43,425 bases of DNA, from contig JAFXKJ010000084.1 in assembly GCA_017531765.1 (NCBI GenBank), positions 1-43,425 on the forward strand, given 5' to 3'. Made by a program: the position numbers and the translations under genes. The notes beneath the pieces were generated by a model. The model was not told where the DNA came from, did no database searches, and was given only the letters and a program-made list of their open reading frames with translations. Below, in pieces: positions 24,407 through 32,736 of the stretch (positions within the stretch are counted from its first letter, which is position 1; the number at the start of each line of letters is the position of its first letter). Origin of the DNA: Clostridia bacterium. GTDB taxonomy: Bacteria; Bacillota; Clostridia; Oscillospirales; CAG-272.

Positions 24407-25198
24407 TTAGTTGAATGAAACCTCTTCGATATCCTCAATGGGAGTAGCAAGAACCTTTTCACGGAAAGCGCGAAGCTTCTCTGCCTTTTCCTGGTCTCTC
24501 TTAATAAGCTCTACACAACGAACTTCGATCGTACGGTTGATATCATCAACAGCCTTATCGGAGTCAGCGCCGTAGTCAATACAGGTTTCGATGATCTTTT
24601 CGTTTTTAGCACCGAAAATTCTGAATACGTAGTAATCGAACTCTTCACCCTTTTCGCTCTTGAAAACTTTCTTTTCAAGCTCAGCCTTAGAGAGCTCAGT
24701 GTACTTGTAAGAAGCAACGATGTCTTCGTTAATGCTCTCGTCTGTAAGAGACAAACGTCTGCCGTATACATACATCTTCTCACCGGTGAAAATAAGGTTG
24801 TATGCAGCAAAATAATTCGTTCTGGGAGTACCGTCTGCACCCTTCTTAAAGTACTTAACCTCTTCTTTTGCTTCAAAATCATAGCCTGCAAGGTCAATGG
24901 GCTTGAGCTGCTTGAGGAAGTTCTTGTCGTAAACTTCAAATTTCTTCATTGAGTTCTCCTGAAGTCCCTTTGTAAGCTCTCTTGCCTGGTACTCGATGTC
25001 GGTATCGTTACTCTTACCGCCGGAAGTAAAAATGAGGAAAAGCAGACCTGCGATTATACCGAGGATCGTGTAAATTTTGCTATTCTCTTTTAAGACAAAG
25101 AAAAGAACAACTGCCACAGCGGTGACAACAAGACCGATTATTGTCAGCACTGAGATCGGAGGGGCAATAAAATACTTTACGTTGCGTTTGGTTTCCAT
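24407..25198 (-). CDS. Membrane-anchored protein of unknown function
   Basis: 263 residues, not recognised. Two hydrophobic helices near the N terminus (about 12-37 and 42-59) are joined by a short KENSK loop, followed by a ~200-residue soluble, highly charged region. Its central part (EVKYFKKGADGTPRTNYFAAYNL...EKMYVYGRRLSL) looks like the beta strands of a PH-like domain, and residues 215-255 form a charged helix. By the positive-inside rule the soluble part is probably cytoplasmic. GGAGACG stands 6-7 bases before ATG 25198, and a clear promoter lies at 25258-25286. It is a single-gene unit ending at the bidirectional terminator. The architecture resembles small housekeeping membrane proteins of clostridia, but no function is implied. 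Confidence 0.8.
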   Translation of the reverse strand: METKRNVKYFIAPPISVLTIIGLVVTAVAVVLFFVLKENSKIYTILGIIAGLLFLIFTSGGKSNDTDIEYQARELTKGLQENSMKKFEVYDKNFLKQLKPIDLAGYDFEAKEEVKYFKKGADGTPRTNYFAAYNLIFTGEKMYVYGRRLSLTDESINEDIVASYKYTELSKAELEKKVFKSEKGEEFDYYVFRIFGAKNEKIIETCIDYGADSDKAVDDINRTIEVRCVELIKRDQEKAEKLRAFREKVLATPIEDIEEVSFN

Positions 25199-25257
25199 AA
25201 AATACGTCTCCTATGATTTTTTTAATAATTTGACAAAATAATATATCTGTATAATAT

Positions 25258-25286
25258 ATAATATCACATAAAATCTCGATTGTCAA
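25258..25286 (-). promoter_or_regulatory. Promoter of the membrane-protein gene
   Basis: Minus strand: TTGACA (25281-25286), 17-base spacer, TATTAT (25258-25263). Confidence 0.75.
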
Positions 25287-25295
25287 GATAAATTA

Positions 25296-26111
25296 TTATC
25301 TAAGTATATATTTGCGCATAAAATCTATGGTAAACTTTACACCCTTATCTCCAAGTTCTCCCTGCCATACCGACGAATGAGGCTCAATACTGAGACCGCC
25401 TTCGTAACCGTGCTTGTAAAGAAGAACAAATACTGTATTCCAATCGATCTGATCCATTCCTGCCGGCGGGTCATCAATCCCCTCTCCGTTGAGATGCGCG
25501 GCACCCTTGATATGCATATGGGCGATTCTGGGAAGCCACCTGTCAAGTTCATCAAGGTAAGTGAGGTAACCGCAGTAAGGCGTCCTTCCAAATGCGTGAG
25601 ATGGGTCGTATTTAATATACAGATCCGGCACTTCACTGAGAACGATACTCCAAGCGTGAGAATGGCAAACAAAGTTTCCCCAGCTACAGTTATAAACTGC
25701 TGCCTTTATTCCAAGCTTACCCGCTTCCTCAGTGATCTTATGGAAATATTCAACAGCAGCGGCGTAGTTTTTGAATTCACTTACGCTTTCGTCATAATTG
25801 CAACCGCATACAAACACGGGTGAACCTACTTCTGCAGCCGCATTCATAAGTCTGATGTTCTTATCAAGCTCCTCGGGGACAATAATTCCTCCTTGATTTG
25901 CCTTAAGATTCCATCTGCCTACAGAACCAACGGAAATACCTGTATCGTTTACGCGCTTTCTGATCTCCTTAGCGTCTCTTACGAAATTTTCGGTATCAGG
26001 GTCAAAGTTACAACAAACCTCAAAAAAATCAAGTCCCAATTTTCCAACCTCTTCGAAGGTTACAGGTCCGTAAAGGTCGGGAAACGACTCACTGATCATA
26101 CCAAGCTTCAT
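25296..26111 (-). CDS. Sugar-phosphate isomerase/epimerase-like TIM barrel
   Basis: 271-residue cytoplasmic protein of the xylose-isomerase-like (AP_endonuc_2) superfamily, which includes IolE/IolI, tagatose and hydroxypyruvate isomerases. Metal-site features are in the expected order: DFFEVC (strand 2 Glu), KYDPSHAFG (Asp-Pro-x-His), HMHIKGA (His-x-His after strand 7) and the final LSIEPHSS Glu. A WGNFVCHSHAW segment sits where the catalytic Glu/His of strand 5 usually lies, so part of the metal site may be altered. Substrate unknown; no sugar operon surrounds it. ATG 26111 follows GAGGAG by about 9 bases. Transcribed alone from the 26175-26203 promoter. Confidence 0.82.
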   Translation of the reverse strand: MKLGMISESFPDLYGPVTFEEVGKLGLDFFEVCCNFDPDTENFVRDAKEIRKRVNDTGISVGSVGRWNLKANQGGIIVPEELDKNIRLMNAAAEVGSPVFVCGCNYDESVSEFKNYAAAVEYFHKITEEAGKLGIKAAVYNCSWGNFVCHSHAWSIVLSEVPDLYIKYDPSHAFGRTPYCGYLTYLDELDRWLPRIAHMHIKGAAHLNGEGIDDPPAGMDQIDWNTVFVLLYKHGYEGGLSIEPHSSVWQGELGDKGVKFTIDFMRKYILR

Positions 26112-26141
26112 ATGAATAATCTCCTCAAAAAATGATAAATT

Positions 26142-26165
26142 GGAATTACGTACATCATAAATTCC
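26142..26165. repeat. Inverted repeat at the isomerase transcription start
   Basis: GGAATT (26142-26147) and AATTCC (26160-26165) flank 12 bases, directly downstream of the isomerase -10. Position suits an operator or a 5' mRNA hairpin; function is not shown. Confidence 0.35.
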
Positions 26166-26174
26166 TCTTTTTTG

Positions 26175-26203
26175 ATTATAACACTTTCATCATGTATTTG
26201 CAA
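26175..26203 (-). promoter_or_regulatory. Promoter of the isomerase-like gene
   Basis: Minus strand: TTGCAA (26198-26203), 17-base spacer, TATAAT (26175-26180). The rest of the 319-base divergent intergenic region holds only the HPr promoter and short AT-rich runs. Confidence 0.7.
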
Positions 26204-26339
26204 GCCATTTTCATGCTAAAGACAAAAAATATATCGTTTGATCGCAAAAAAAGCCGCCCCATTTTCGTTTTGCACAAATAAGAATAAATATTTTGTTTTA
26301 TGTTGTCGAGAATGACGGGCAAAAAATATTAACAAGCTA

Positions 26340-26368
26340 TTGATTTTATTTTGATTTTTTGCTATAAT
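26340..26368 (+). promoter_or_regulatory. HPr promoter
   Basis: TTGATT (26340-26345), 17-base spacer, TATAAT (26363-26368). A small hairpin GCAGT/ACTGC (26385-26399) lies at the start of the leader. Confidence 0.75.
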
Positions 26369-26430
26369 AACCTTATACAAATATGCAGTGGTGTACTGCT
26401 ATACTAAAACTATGATTTTAGGAGACTAAT

Positions 26431-26694
26431 ATGATTTCACGCGATGTAACAATTAAAAATAATGTTGGACTTCATGCAAGACCCGCTACATTTTTCATTC
26501 AGAAGGCTAATTCCTTCAAGAGTTCTATCTGGATCGAGAAAGATGACAGAAGAGTAAATGCAAAGAGCCTTCTCGGTGTTCTTTCTCTTGGCATTGTTAA
26601 GGGTATGTCTATTACTCTCTACGCTGACGGTGCTGACGAAGCTGATGCAGTTGAAGGTCTCGCTACCCTCATTGATACAGGCTTCAACGAGTAA
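26431..26694 (+). CDS. ptsH: Phosphocarrier protein HPr
   Basis: Small cytoplasmic phosphocarrier of the PEP:sugar phosphotransferase system. The 87-residue protein has the active-site His15 in GLHARPAT and the regulatory Ser46 in NAKSLLGVLSLGI, exactly at the classical positions; it can therefore both transfer phosphate and be a target of HPr kinase for CcpA-type catabolite control, as is usual in Bacillota. Having His15 separates it from Crh. AGGAG lies 7 bases before ATG 26431. It stands alone with its own promoter and terminator; ptsI is not in the window. Confidence 0.93.
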   Translation: MISRDVTIKNNVGLHARPATFFIQKANSFKSSIWIEKDDRRVNAKSLLGVLSLGIVKGMSITLYADGADEADAVEGLATLIDTGFNE

Positions 26695-26706
26695 TCAAAC
26701 TATATT

Positions 26707-26770
26707 AATGCCTTGTCTTGTATGCTTACATTCTTTGTTCGCATCGCGGACAAGGCATTTTCTCTCTTCT
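26707..26770 (+). terminator. Terminator after HPr
   Basis: AATGCCTTGTC (26707-26717) and GACAAGGCATT (26749-26759) form a perfect 11-bp stem around a 31-base loop, followed by TTTCTCTCTTCTC. Confidence 0.7.
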
Positions 26771-26784
26771 CGAATAATCTATCG

Positions 26785-26808
26785 GCGAGGTTCTCCTCGC
26801 TTTGTTTA
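26785..26808 (+). other. Hairpin immediately upstream of uvrC
   Basis: GCGAGG-TTCT-CCTCGC (26785-26800) followed by TTTGTTT. It may be a second terminator after HPr or an RNA structure at the uvrC start. It contains the only purine-rich stretch near that start, so a ribosome site there would be sequestered. Confidence 0.5.
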
Positions 26809-26813
26809 TTAAA

Positions 26814-28697
26814 ATGATGAACATTACAAACAAACGTAATTTAGACGCTCTCAGATCAAAAGCCGCCGCACTTCCCCGCCTCCCCGGTGTTTATATAATG
26901 CATGGTGCAAAGAATGAGGTAATATACGTCGGTAAGTCAAGGTCCCTCAGGGATAGAGTTTCACAGTACTTTCACGGTTCCCATGACACCAAGACCGAAC
27001 AAATGGCCTCACACGTATATGATTTTGAGTTCATCGTTTGCACCTCTGAGATGGAAGCACTGTCCCTTGAAAACAGACTGATCAAGCATCACACTCCAAA
27101 ATACAATATAAAGCTGAAAGATGCAAAATCTTACCCGTATATTAAAGTCGACCATAAATGTGACTATCCGAGAATTACCATGACACGCAATCGTCTTTCT
27201 GACGGCTCGGCATATTTCGGTCCCTATTCATCAACATCTACGGTATTCTCCGTGATCACCGCTCTTGAACGCACGCTGGGGATCCCCTCGTGTAAAAGAA
27301 GGTTTCCTGCCGATATAGGAAAGGAAAGACCTTGCATTAATTATCAAATCGGCAGATGCGTTGGGTTATGTACGGGTAACGTTTCAAAAGAAGAATATAA
27401 GAAAATTATCGGAACGGGCATTGATATCTTGAAAGGCGGAATTACCGATGCGGTAAACTCCCTCACTGAGGATATGTACAAATATTCAGAGGAGCTCGAA
27501 TTTGAAAAAGCAGCAAAATGCAGAGATACCATTGAAGCATTAAAAAAGCTTGGTGAAAAGCAAACAGCGGTTACTTCACCCGATGTCGAATGTGACGTTT
27601 TCGGATTCTGCCCAGCAAACAAGACCGCAGCAGGACACGACAGCTTATCTGTATTCTATATCAGAAGCGGATATATTTCTGACAGAGAACATTTTCTTAT
27701 AGATGATGCCGCGCTATTCAATTTGCCTTGTGATTGTGACGAGTCCGACCTTACAACCATGGTTACCCGTATCTACGGCGACCGTGAATATATTCCGAAA
27801 GAAATTCTTTTGTCATTTGAGATATCCGAAAACGACCGTCAGCTTATGGTAAATTATCTCACTGAAAAGGCAGGTCGTAAGGTAAACGTCAAAACTCCAA
27901 AACGCGGTGCTTCTAAATCACTCTGCGAGCTTGCAGTAAACGATGCACGCAGGCATGCTGAGAGTAAAGTTTCCAAAAGAAAAGCAACAGAAAAAATGCT
28001 TTTCAGACTTGCCGATATTCTGTGTCTTGAAGTTTTTCCCGAAAGAATCGAAGCTTTTGATATATCCAATATCGGAAGCGAGCATATAACTGCCGGTATG
28101 GTAGTTGCAATCAACGGGAAATTTGCAAAAAACGAATACAGAACTTATTCGATCAAGTCCCTTGATATGCCTGATGACTACAGTTCAATGAAGGAAGCTG
28201 TTCTGCGCCGCCTGCGTCACAGTGCAGTTGCTGACGAAAACGGAAAAGCGACACCTTTTCCCGATCTTCTCTTGCTTGACGGAGGAATCGGCCACGTAAA
28301 CGTAATAAGCGAATCCCTTGCAAATAACGGTTACGCGATACCTGTTTTCGGCATGGTCAAGGATGACCACCACAAAACAAGGACTCTCGTTTCAAAAGAC
28401 GGCGAAGTCGATATTTCAAGGATGACTGACGTCTTCAATTTTATCTATTCTTTGCAGGAAGAAGTTCACAGATATACGGTAAAGAGAATGTCCGGTGCAA
28501 AACGCAAATCAGTAAAGCATTCCTCACTTGAAAAGATCAACGGGATCGGTCCTGCAAAAGCCAAAAATCTAATGGCACATTTCAAAACACTCTCTGCGTT
28601 AAAAAATGCAACTATCGAGGAGATCTCCTCAATTTCGGGTATAACACAAGCTAATGCAGAGGAAATCTATAAACATTTCAGAAACGAAAGGAAATAA
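26814..28697 (+). CDS. uvrC: Excinuclease ABC subunit C
   Basis: Nuclease of UvrABC nucleotide-excision repair that makes both incisions around a DNA lesion. The 627-residue protein has the GIY-YIG domain (PGVYIMHGAKNEVIYVGKS, about 24-42), the Fe-S cysteine set (SCKRR, PCINYQIGRCVGLC), the UVR motif (EELEFEKAAKCRDTIEAL), the RNase H-like nuclease (FDISNIGSEHITAGMVV, LLLLDGGIGHVN) and a C-terminal helix-hairpin-helix (INGIGPAKAKNL). TTG 26802, ATG 26814 and ATG 26817 are all possible starts; none has a good ribosome site, and 26814 is a compromise. It leads an operon with rsmD (5-base gap) and coaD. No promoter is seen, so it may depend on readthrough from ptsH. Confidence 0.95.
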   Translation: MMNITNKRNLDALRSKAAALPRLPGVYIMHGAKNEVIYVGKSRSLRDRVSQYFHGSHDTKTEQMASHVYDFEFIVCTSEMEALSLENRLIKHHTPKYNIKLKDAKSYPYIKVDHKCDYPRITMTRNRLSDGSAYFGPYSSTSTVFSVITALERTLGIPSCKRRFPADIGKERPCINYQIGRCVGLCTGNVSKEEYKKIIGTGIDILKGGITDAVNSLTEDMYKYSEELEFEKAAKCRDTIEALKKLGEKQTAVTSPDVECDVFGFCPANKTAAGHDSLSVFYIRSGYISDREHFLIDDAALFNLPCDCDESDLTTMVTRIYGDREYIPKEILLSFEISENDRQLMVNYLTEKAGRKVNVKTPKRGASKSLCELAVNDARRHAESKVSKRKATEKMLFRLADILCLEVFPERIEAFDISNIGSEHITAGMVVAINGKFAKNEYRTYSIKSLDMPDDYSSMKEAVLRRLRHSAVADENGKATPFPDLLLLDGGIGHVNVISESLANNGYAIPVFGMVKDDHHKTRTLVSKDGEVDISRMTDVFNFIYSLQEEVHRYTVKRMSGAKRKSVKHSSLEKINGIGPAKAKNLMAHFKTLSALKNATIEEISSISGITQANAEEIYKHFRNERK

Positions 28698-28702
28698 ACT
28701 AC

Positions 28703-29323
28703 ATGAGAATAATTACAGGAATTGCAAGAGGTACTAAGCTTGAAACCCTTGATTCAGATGCTACCCGTCCTACCTCTGACAAAGTAAAAGAAGCAATATT
28801 TTCAATGATACAGTTCGAGATCGAAGGAAGGCGTGTTCTTGATCTCTTCGGTGGTTCGGGACAACTTGCTCTCGAAGCTCTCTCCCGCGGTGCGGATAAA
28901 GCGACTATCATTGATGAGTCAAGAGAGGCTGTTAACGTCATAATCAATAACGCCAAGCACGCAAAACTCTATGACAAATGCAGAATTTCCGCCATTTCCT
29001 ATTCAGCATTCTTGAAAAGCTTTTCCGAAGACAATAAATACAATATTGTTTTCCTTGATCCTCCGTATGCATCCGATATGATGCACGACTCTCTGAAGCT
29101 TCTTGCACAGTACGATGTCACAGCAATGGGTGCTTCCATTATTTGTGAATCCGAAACTGTTCCTTCAAAGAAGAAAAATCACGAAAAGAAGGATCCCGAC
29201 AAGCTTTCCGCATCTGTTCTAAGTGATGTTTTTGCAGGAGATACAGAGCTGATGGAAAAATATAATCTTGAAAGAAGCTCTGTGTACGGAAGAACCAGAA
29301 TTACCGTTCTTACAAAGAAATAA
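28703..29323 (+). CDS. rsmD: 16S rRNA (guanine-966-N2)-methyltransferase
   Basis: SAM-dependent enzyme methylating G966 of 16S rRNA. The 206-residue protein starts MRIITGIARGTKL and continues TRPTSDKVKEAIFSMI, both diagnostic of RsmD. It has the SAM loop VLDLFGGSGQLALEALSRGA and the catalytic DPPY (residues 119-122). It is slightly longer than usual, with a charged insert near residues 155-170 (SKKKNHEKKDPDK). The AAAGGA ribosome site is in the last codons of uvrC, and coaD follows within about 10 bases. The rsmD-coaD pairing is conserved across Bacillota; uvrC in front is less common. Confidence 0.95.
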   Translation: MRIITGIARGTKLETLDSDATRPTSDKVKEAIFSMIQFEIEGRRVLDLFGGSGQLALEALSRGADKATIIDESREAVNVIINNAKHAKLYDKCRISAISYSAFLKSFSEDNKYNIVFLDPPYASDMMHDSLKLLAQYDVTAMGASIICESETVPSKKKNHEKKDPDKLSASVLSDVFAGDTELMEKYNLERSSVYGRTRITVLTKK

Positions 29324-29334
29324 TAGGTTTGATG

Positions 29335-29835
29335 ATGAAAAAATGTATAATTCCCGGCAGCTATGATCCGGTGACCCGCGGTCATATTGACCTGTTCAAG
29401 TGCGCTTCCCAACTATTTGATGTTGTTTATCCCGTGATCCTTTGTAATTCAGAAAAGAAAAGCGGTATGTTTACTTCATGTGAAAGGCTTGAGATCATGA
29501 ATTCCGCGTGCGAAAAATTAAAAGACGAAGGTATTGGCAACGTTATTCCCGTCACATACGAAGGCTTAACAACGGATTCCGCTTTAGCGCTTGGGGCTGA
29601 TTATATTGTAAAAGGCGTAAGAAATTCAACGGATTTCACTTACGAATATGATCTTGCTGAAATTTCAAGGCGCTTCTGCCCCAAGATTCAGACAATATTT
29701 ATCCCTTCCAAACCTGATACGGCGCATATCAGCTCAACATACGTTCGCGAGTTAATAAAATACGGACATTTCAAAAGCGAAGACTTCGCGGACGGAACAG
29801 CTGACGTAATAATGAGTATTATTAAAAAACGTTAA
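29335..29835 (+). CDS. coaD: Phosphopantetheine adenylyltransferase
   Basis: Fourth step of coenzyme A synthesis: 4'-phosphopantetheine + ATP to dephospho-CoA. The 166-residue nucleotidyltransferase has the N-terminal GSYDPVTRGHIDL (T/HxGH motif), the GVRNSTDFTYEYDLA segment binding pantetheine, and the C-terminal ISSTYVREL motif, all standard. TTG 29329, ATG 29332 and ATG 29335 are adjacent; the last gives the best spacing (7 bases) from the weak AGG site and the usual MKKCIIPGSYDP start. Last gene of uvrC-rsmD-coaD, followed at once by a terminator. Confidence 0.95.
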   Translation: MKKCIIPGSYDPVTRGHIDLFKCASQLFDVVYPVILCNSEKKSGMFTSCERLEIMNSACEKLKDEGIGNVIPVTYEGLTTDSALALGADYIVKGVRNSTDFTYEYDLAEISRRFCPKIQTIFIPSKPDTAHISSTYVRELIKYGHFKSEDFADGTADVIMSIIKKR

Positions 29836-29843
29836 ATAATCGG

Positions 29844-29877
29844 GACAGACATGAGTTTCTTTCATGTCTGTCTTTTT
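29844..29877 (+). terminator. Terminator of uvrC-rsmD-coaD
   Basis: GACAGACATGA (29844-29854) with TCATGTCTGTC (29862-29872), 7-base loop, then TTTTTAATTT. Confidence 0.9.
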
Positions 29878-29964
29878 AATTTGTTCAAGAAAAAATTTTG
29901 ATTATATCACCGTTGCTTGCCGAATATAATGCTATAACCAAACAAATATAAGGCGGGCAAAATA

Positions 29965-32736
29965 ATGGATACTGTAATCGGATATGGGAGAAACAAGACT
30001 CGTGAAACGAACGAAAATGCAACGGACAGCTTGCATTTTATAAATCCTGACTACGGACTTACCGATGAAGAGGCTAAAGCAAGCGCTGAGACTTACGGAA
30101 AGAACACTTTTACAGAGAAAAAAAGAAGAAATTTTCTCAGCGAATTTATAAAGAATCTATCCGATCCTATTATTCGCGTTCTTTTAATTTCAATGGCAAT
30201 TAACATTCTTTTTACCATTGGTAAAGTAAACTGGATAGAGGTTGCAGGAATCGGACTGACCGTTTTTATTGCGGCTTTCGTTTCAACGGTTTCCGAATTC
30301 AGCAGCGGTGCTGCCTATGAAAAGTTGTTCAAAAACATTACTGAGCATAACCACACGGTTATAAGAAACGGATGTACTCAGACGGTATCGGTTTCAAATA
30401 TAGTCAAATATGATATTATTGATGTTACAGCAGGCGAGATAATACCATGCGACGGAATACTCCTCAGAGGATCGGTCGTTTGTGACCAATCAGCACTTAC
30501 GGGAGAATCAACACCGATATGTAAAGCCGCGGCACATTTGTCGTATTTGGATGCCATGACCTTAGAGCGGTATTCAGACCCTGAAAATGAGTCGTGGTTA
30601 TCAAGAGGAGCAAGCGTAATTTCAGGAGAAGGAAGGTTTATTGCCTGCGCTGTCGGGGATAAAACATATTACGGAAATATAGCAAATGATCTTCAGGATG
30701 ACTCAACGCCAAGTCCTTTGAAAACAAAGCTCACTTCCCTGGCTAAGACCATAAGTAAAATCGGTTATGCGGGCGCGGTGCTTGTCGCTCTCGGTTATCT
30801 TTTGAACGTATTTTTCCTGCAAAACGGGATGGACATATCAAAAACAGTTTTATTGTTCAAGGATCTACGCTTTACATCACGAGAAATTCTCCATGCACTT
30901 ACCTTAGGAATATCCATAGTAGTTGTTGCTGTCCCAGAAGGTCTACCCATGATGATCACCGTTGTTCTTTCTGCGAATATGAGAAAAATGATGAGGCACA
31001 GCATACTTGTGAGAAGACTTATCGGAATAGAAACCTCAGGAAGTTTAAGTATTCTTTTTACTGATAAAACAGGAACGGTTACAAGCGGAATCATGAAAGT
31101 AGTCAAAATCATAACTTGTGACAGAGAATTTGATAAAATGACTCCTTTTCCGAAAAACGGTTTTCTTTCCGAACAAATATCACTCGGTGTAAATTTCTGC
31201 AGCGGCAAGAATGGCGGAAACATGACCGATAAGGCAATTTACGATATAAAAGGACTGCAGAATACAAGCAGAAAATATGAATGTACAGATAAAATTCCGT
31301 TTGATTCAGGCAGAAAATTCGCCGCGGTAAAGCTCAGACGAATTTCAGACGGAAAGACCTTCACTTTGATTCGCGGCGCCACGGAATTGATTCAAAAAAT
31401 GTGTAATGCTTCACTGTCAAGTGATGGGATTATTACTCAAAATGTTCAATTGGATGTAACTTCTGATGGTTATAATTCTCTCAGAACTGTTTCTCAGGCT
31501 TTGGGTGACGGTGACATATTTAACAATCTGAAAAAAGGAATTATTTCCGACAATCTAAGATTCGTTTGTTCTTTTCTGATTAAAGATGATGTCAGAGACG
31601 GTGTTTCAGACGCAACGGAGGAATGCAGACGTGCAGGTGTACAAGTAGTTATGATAACAGGCGACAGTGCCGAAACCGCCGCTTCGATCGCTGTGGATGC
31701 GGGTATATTGCCACGGAGATATATTATCTACGAACAAGGCAAAGAGATACCATGCGGTGTAAAAATAGTCCTGAAAAGCAGTGACCTTCACTCGATGACT
31801 GACGAACGTCTCACAGAGCTTTTACCGAACATCGCGGTCATCTCACGGACTACTCCTTCAGATAAAAACAGACTTATCAAGGTTGCGAGAATCTCAGGAC
31901 ACGTTGTGGGTATGACGGGTGACGGTGTAAACGATGCTCCTGCATTGAAATCTGCTGACGTGGGGTTCGCTATGGGAAGCGGAACTGATGCCGCGCGTGA
32001 GGCAGGTGACATCATAATATCCGATAACAACTTTGTTTCCATAACAAGAGCAATTCTCTACGGCAGGACTATATTCCAAAGCATACGAAAATTTATTATG
32101 TTTCAACTGACCATGAATCTATGCGCCTTCGGAGTGTCACTGATAGGTCCGTTCATAGGTGTGGAAAATCCCATTACCATCACGCAGATGCTTTGGATCA
32201 ACATAATTATGGACACGCTTGGTTCACTTGCATTTGCCGCGGAACCTGCTCTGAAATCGTATATGAAGATGCTTCCGATAAAGCGTGAAGAAAGAATTCT
32301 TACGCCATTAATAATCAAAAGAATTCTCATAGGAGGATCATACACTTTATTACTCTGTACGGTTTTCCTTATCTCTCCGTTAGTATTAAATATTTCCACA
32401 GACGTGGGAGAAATACATCATCTTACCATGTTTTTTTCACTGTTTGTATTTTGCGGGATTGCAAATTCCTTCTGTGCAAGAACAGAGAGACTTAACCTTT
32501 CGGCAAGTCTCTCCGGCAACAAAACATTTATTTTTATTATGATCATAGTAGCAACGATCCAGATACTTATGATCTTCTACGGTGGTGGTGTATTCAGGAC
32601 TACTCCTCTAAACATCCGCGAACTTTTAACGACGGCATTGTATGCGTCCTCGGTGTTCATCGCCGATTTTATCTCCAAGCTATATTTCAGAATCAAGGGT
32701 TCAAAGAGCTCAGCGGATCAATCTTGCAAAATCTGA
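29965..32736 (+). CDS. P-type Ca2+-transporting ATPase (PMCA-like)
   Basis: Membrane pump of 923 residues, P2-type. In order: cation-ATPase N domain, TGEST (A domain), M4 PEGLP, phosphorylation site DKTGT with Asp367, nucleotide-binding region with KIPFDSGRKFAAV, hinge MTGDGVNDAPALK, and six C-terminal helices. Helix M6 reads WINIIMDTLGSLAFA followed by AEPAL, matching plasma-membrane Ca2+-ATPases (WVNLIMDT...LATEP) rather than K+ or H+ pumps. This and PEGLP keep the single site-II calcium ligands, so Ca2+ efflux is the likely job. AAGGCGGG lies 6-7 bases before ATG 29965. A TATAAT near 29929 lacks a good -35. The 3' end overlaps the convergent deacetylase by 27 bases with no terminator between. 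Confidence 0.9.
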   Translation: MDTVIGYGRNKTRETNENATDSLHFINPDYGLTDEEAKASAETYGKNTFTEKKRRNFLSEFIKNLSDPIIRVLLISMAINILFTIGKVNWIEVAGIGLTVFIAAFVSTVSEFSSGAAYEKLFKNITEHNHTVIRNGCTQTVSVSNIVKYDIIDVTAGEIIPCDGILLRGSVVCDQSALTGESTPICKAAAHLSYLDAMTLERYSDPENESWLSRGASVISGEGRFIACAVGDKTYYGNIANDLQDDSTPSPLKTKLTSLAKTISKIGYAGAVLVALGYLLNVFFLQNGMDISKTVLLFKDLRFTSREILHALTLGISIVVVAVPEGLPMMITVVLSANMRKMMRHSILVRRLIGIETSGSLSILFTDKTGTVTSGIMKVVKIITCDREFDKMTPFPKNGFLSEQISLGVNFCSGKNGGNMTDKAIYDIKGLQNTSRKYECTDKIPFDSGRKFAAVKLRRISDGKTFTLIRGATELIQKMCNASLSSDGIITQNVQLDVTSDGYNSLRTVSQALGDGDIFNNLKKGIISDNLRFVCSFLIKDDVRDGVSDATEECRRAGVQVVMITGDSAETAASIAVDAGILPRRYIIYEQGKEIPCGVKIVLKSSDLHSMTDERLTELLPNIAVISRTTPSDKNRLIKVARISGHVVGMTGDGVNDAPALKSADVGFAMGSGTDAAREAGDIIISDNNFVSITRAILYGRTIFQSIRKFIMFQLTMNLCAFGVSLIGPFIGVENPITITQMLWINIIMDTLGSLAFAAEPALKSYMKMLPIKREERILTPLIIKRILIGGSYTLLLCTVFLISPLVLNISTDVGEIHHLTMFFSLFVFCGIANSFCARTERLNLSASLSGNKTFIFIMIIVATIQILMIFYGGGVFRTTPLNIRELLTTALYASSVFIADFISKLYFRIKGSKSSADQSCKI

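Noticed and set aside
29890..29964. Promoter for the Ca2+-ATPase (TATAAT near 29929, TTGATT upstream)
   Set aside because: Spacing between the two hexamers is about 21 bases and the alternative -35 hexamers are poor, so no call was made.
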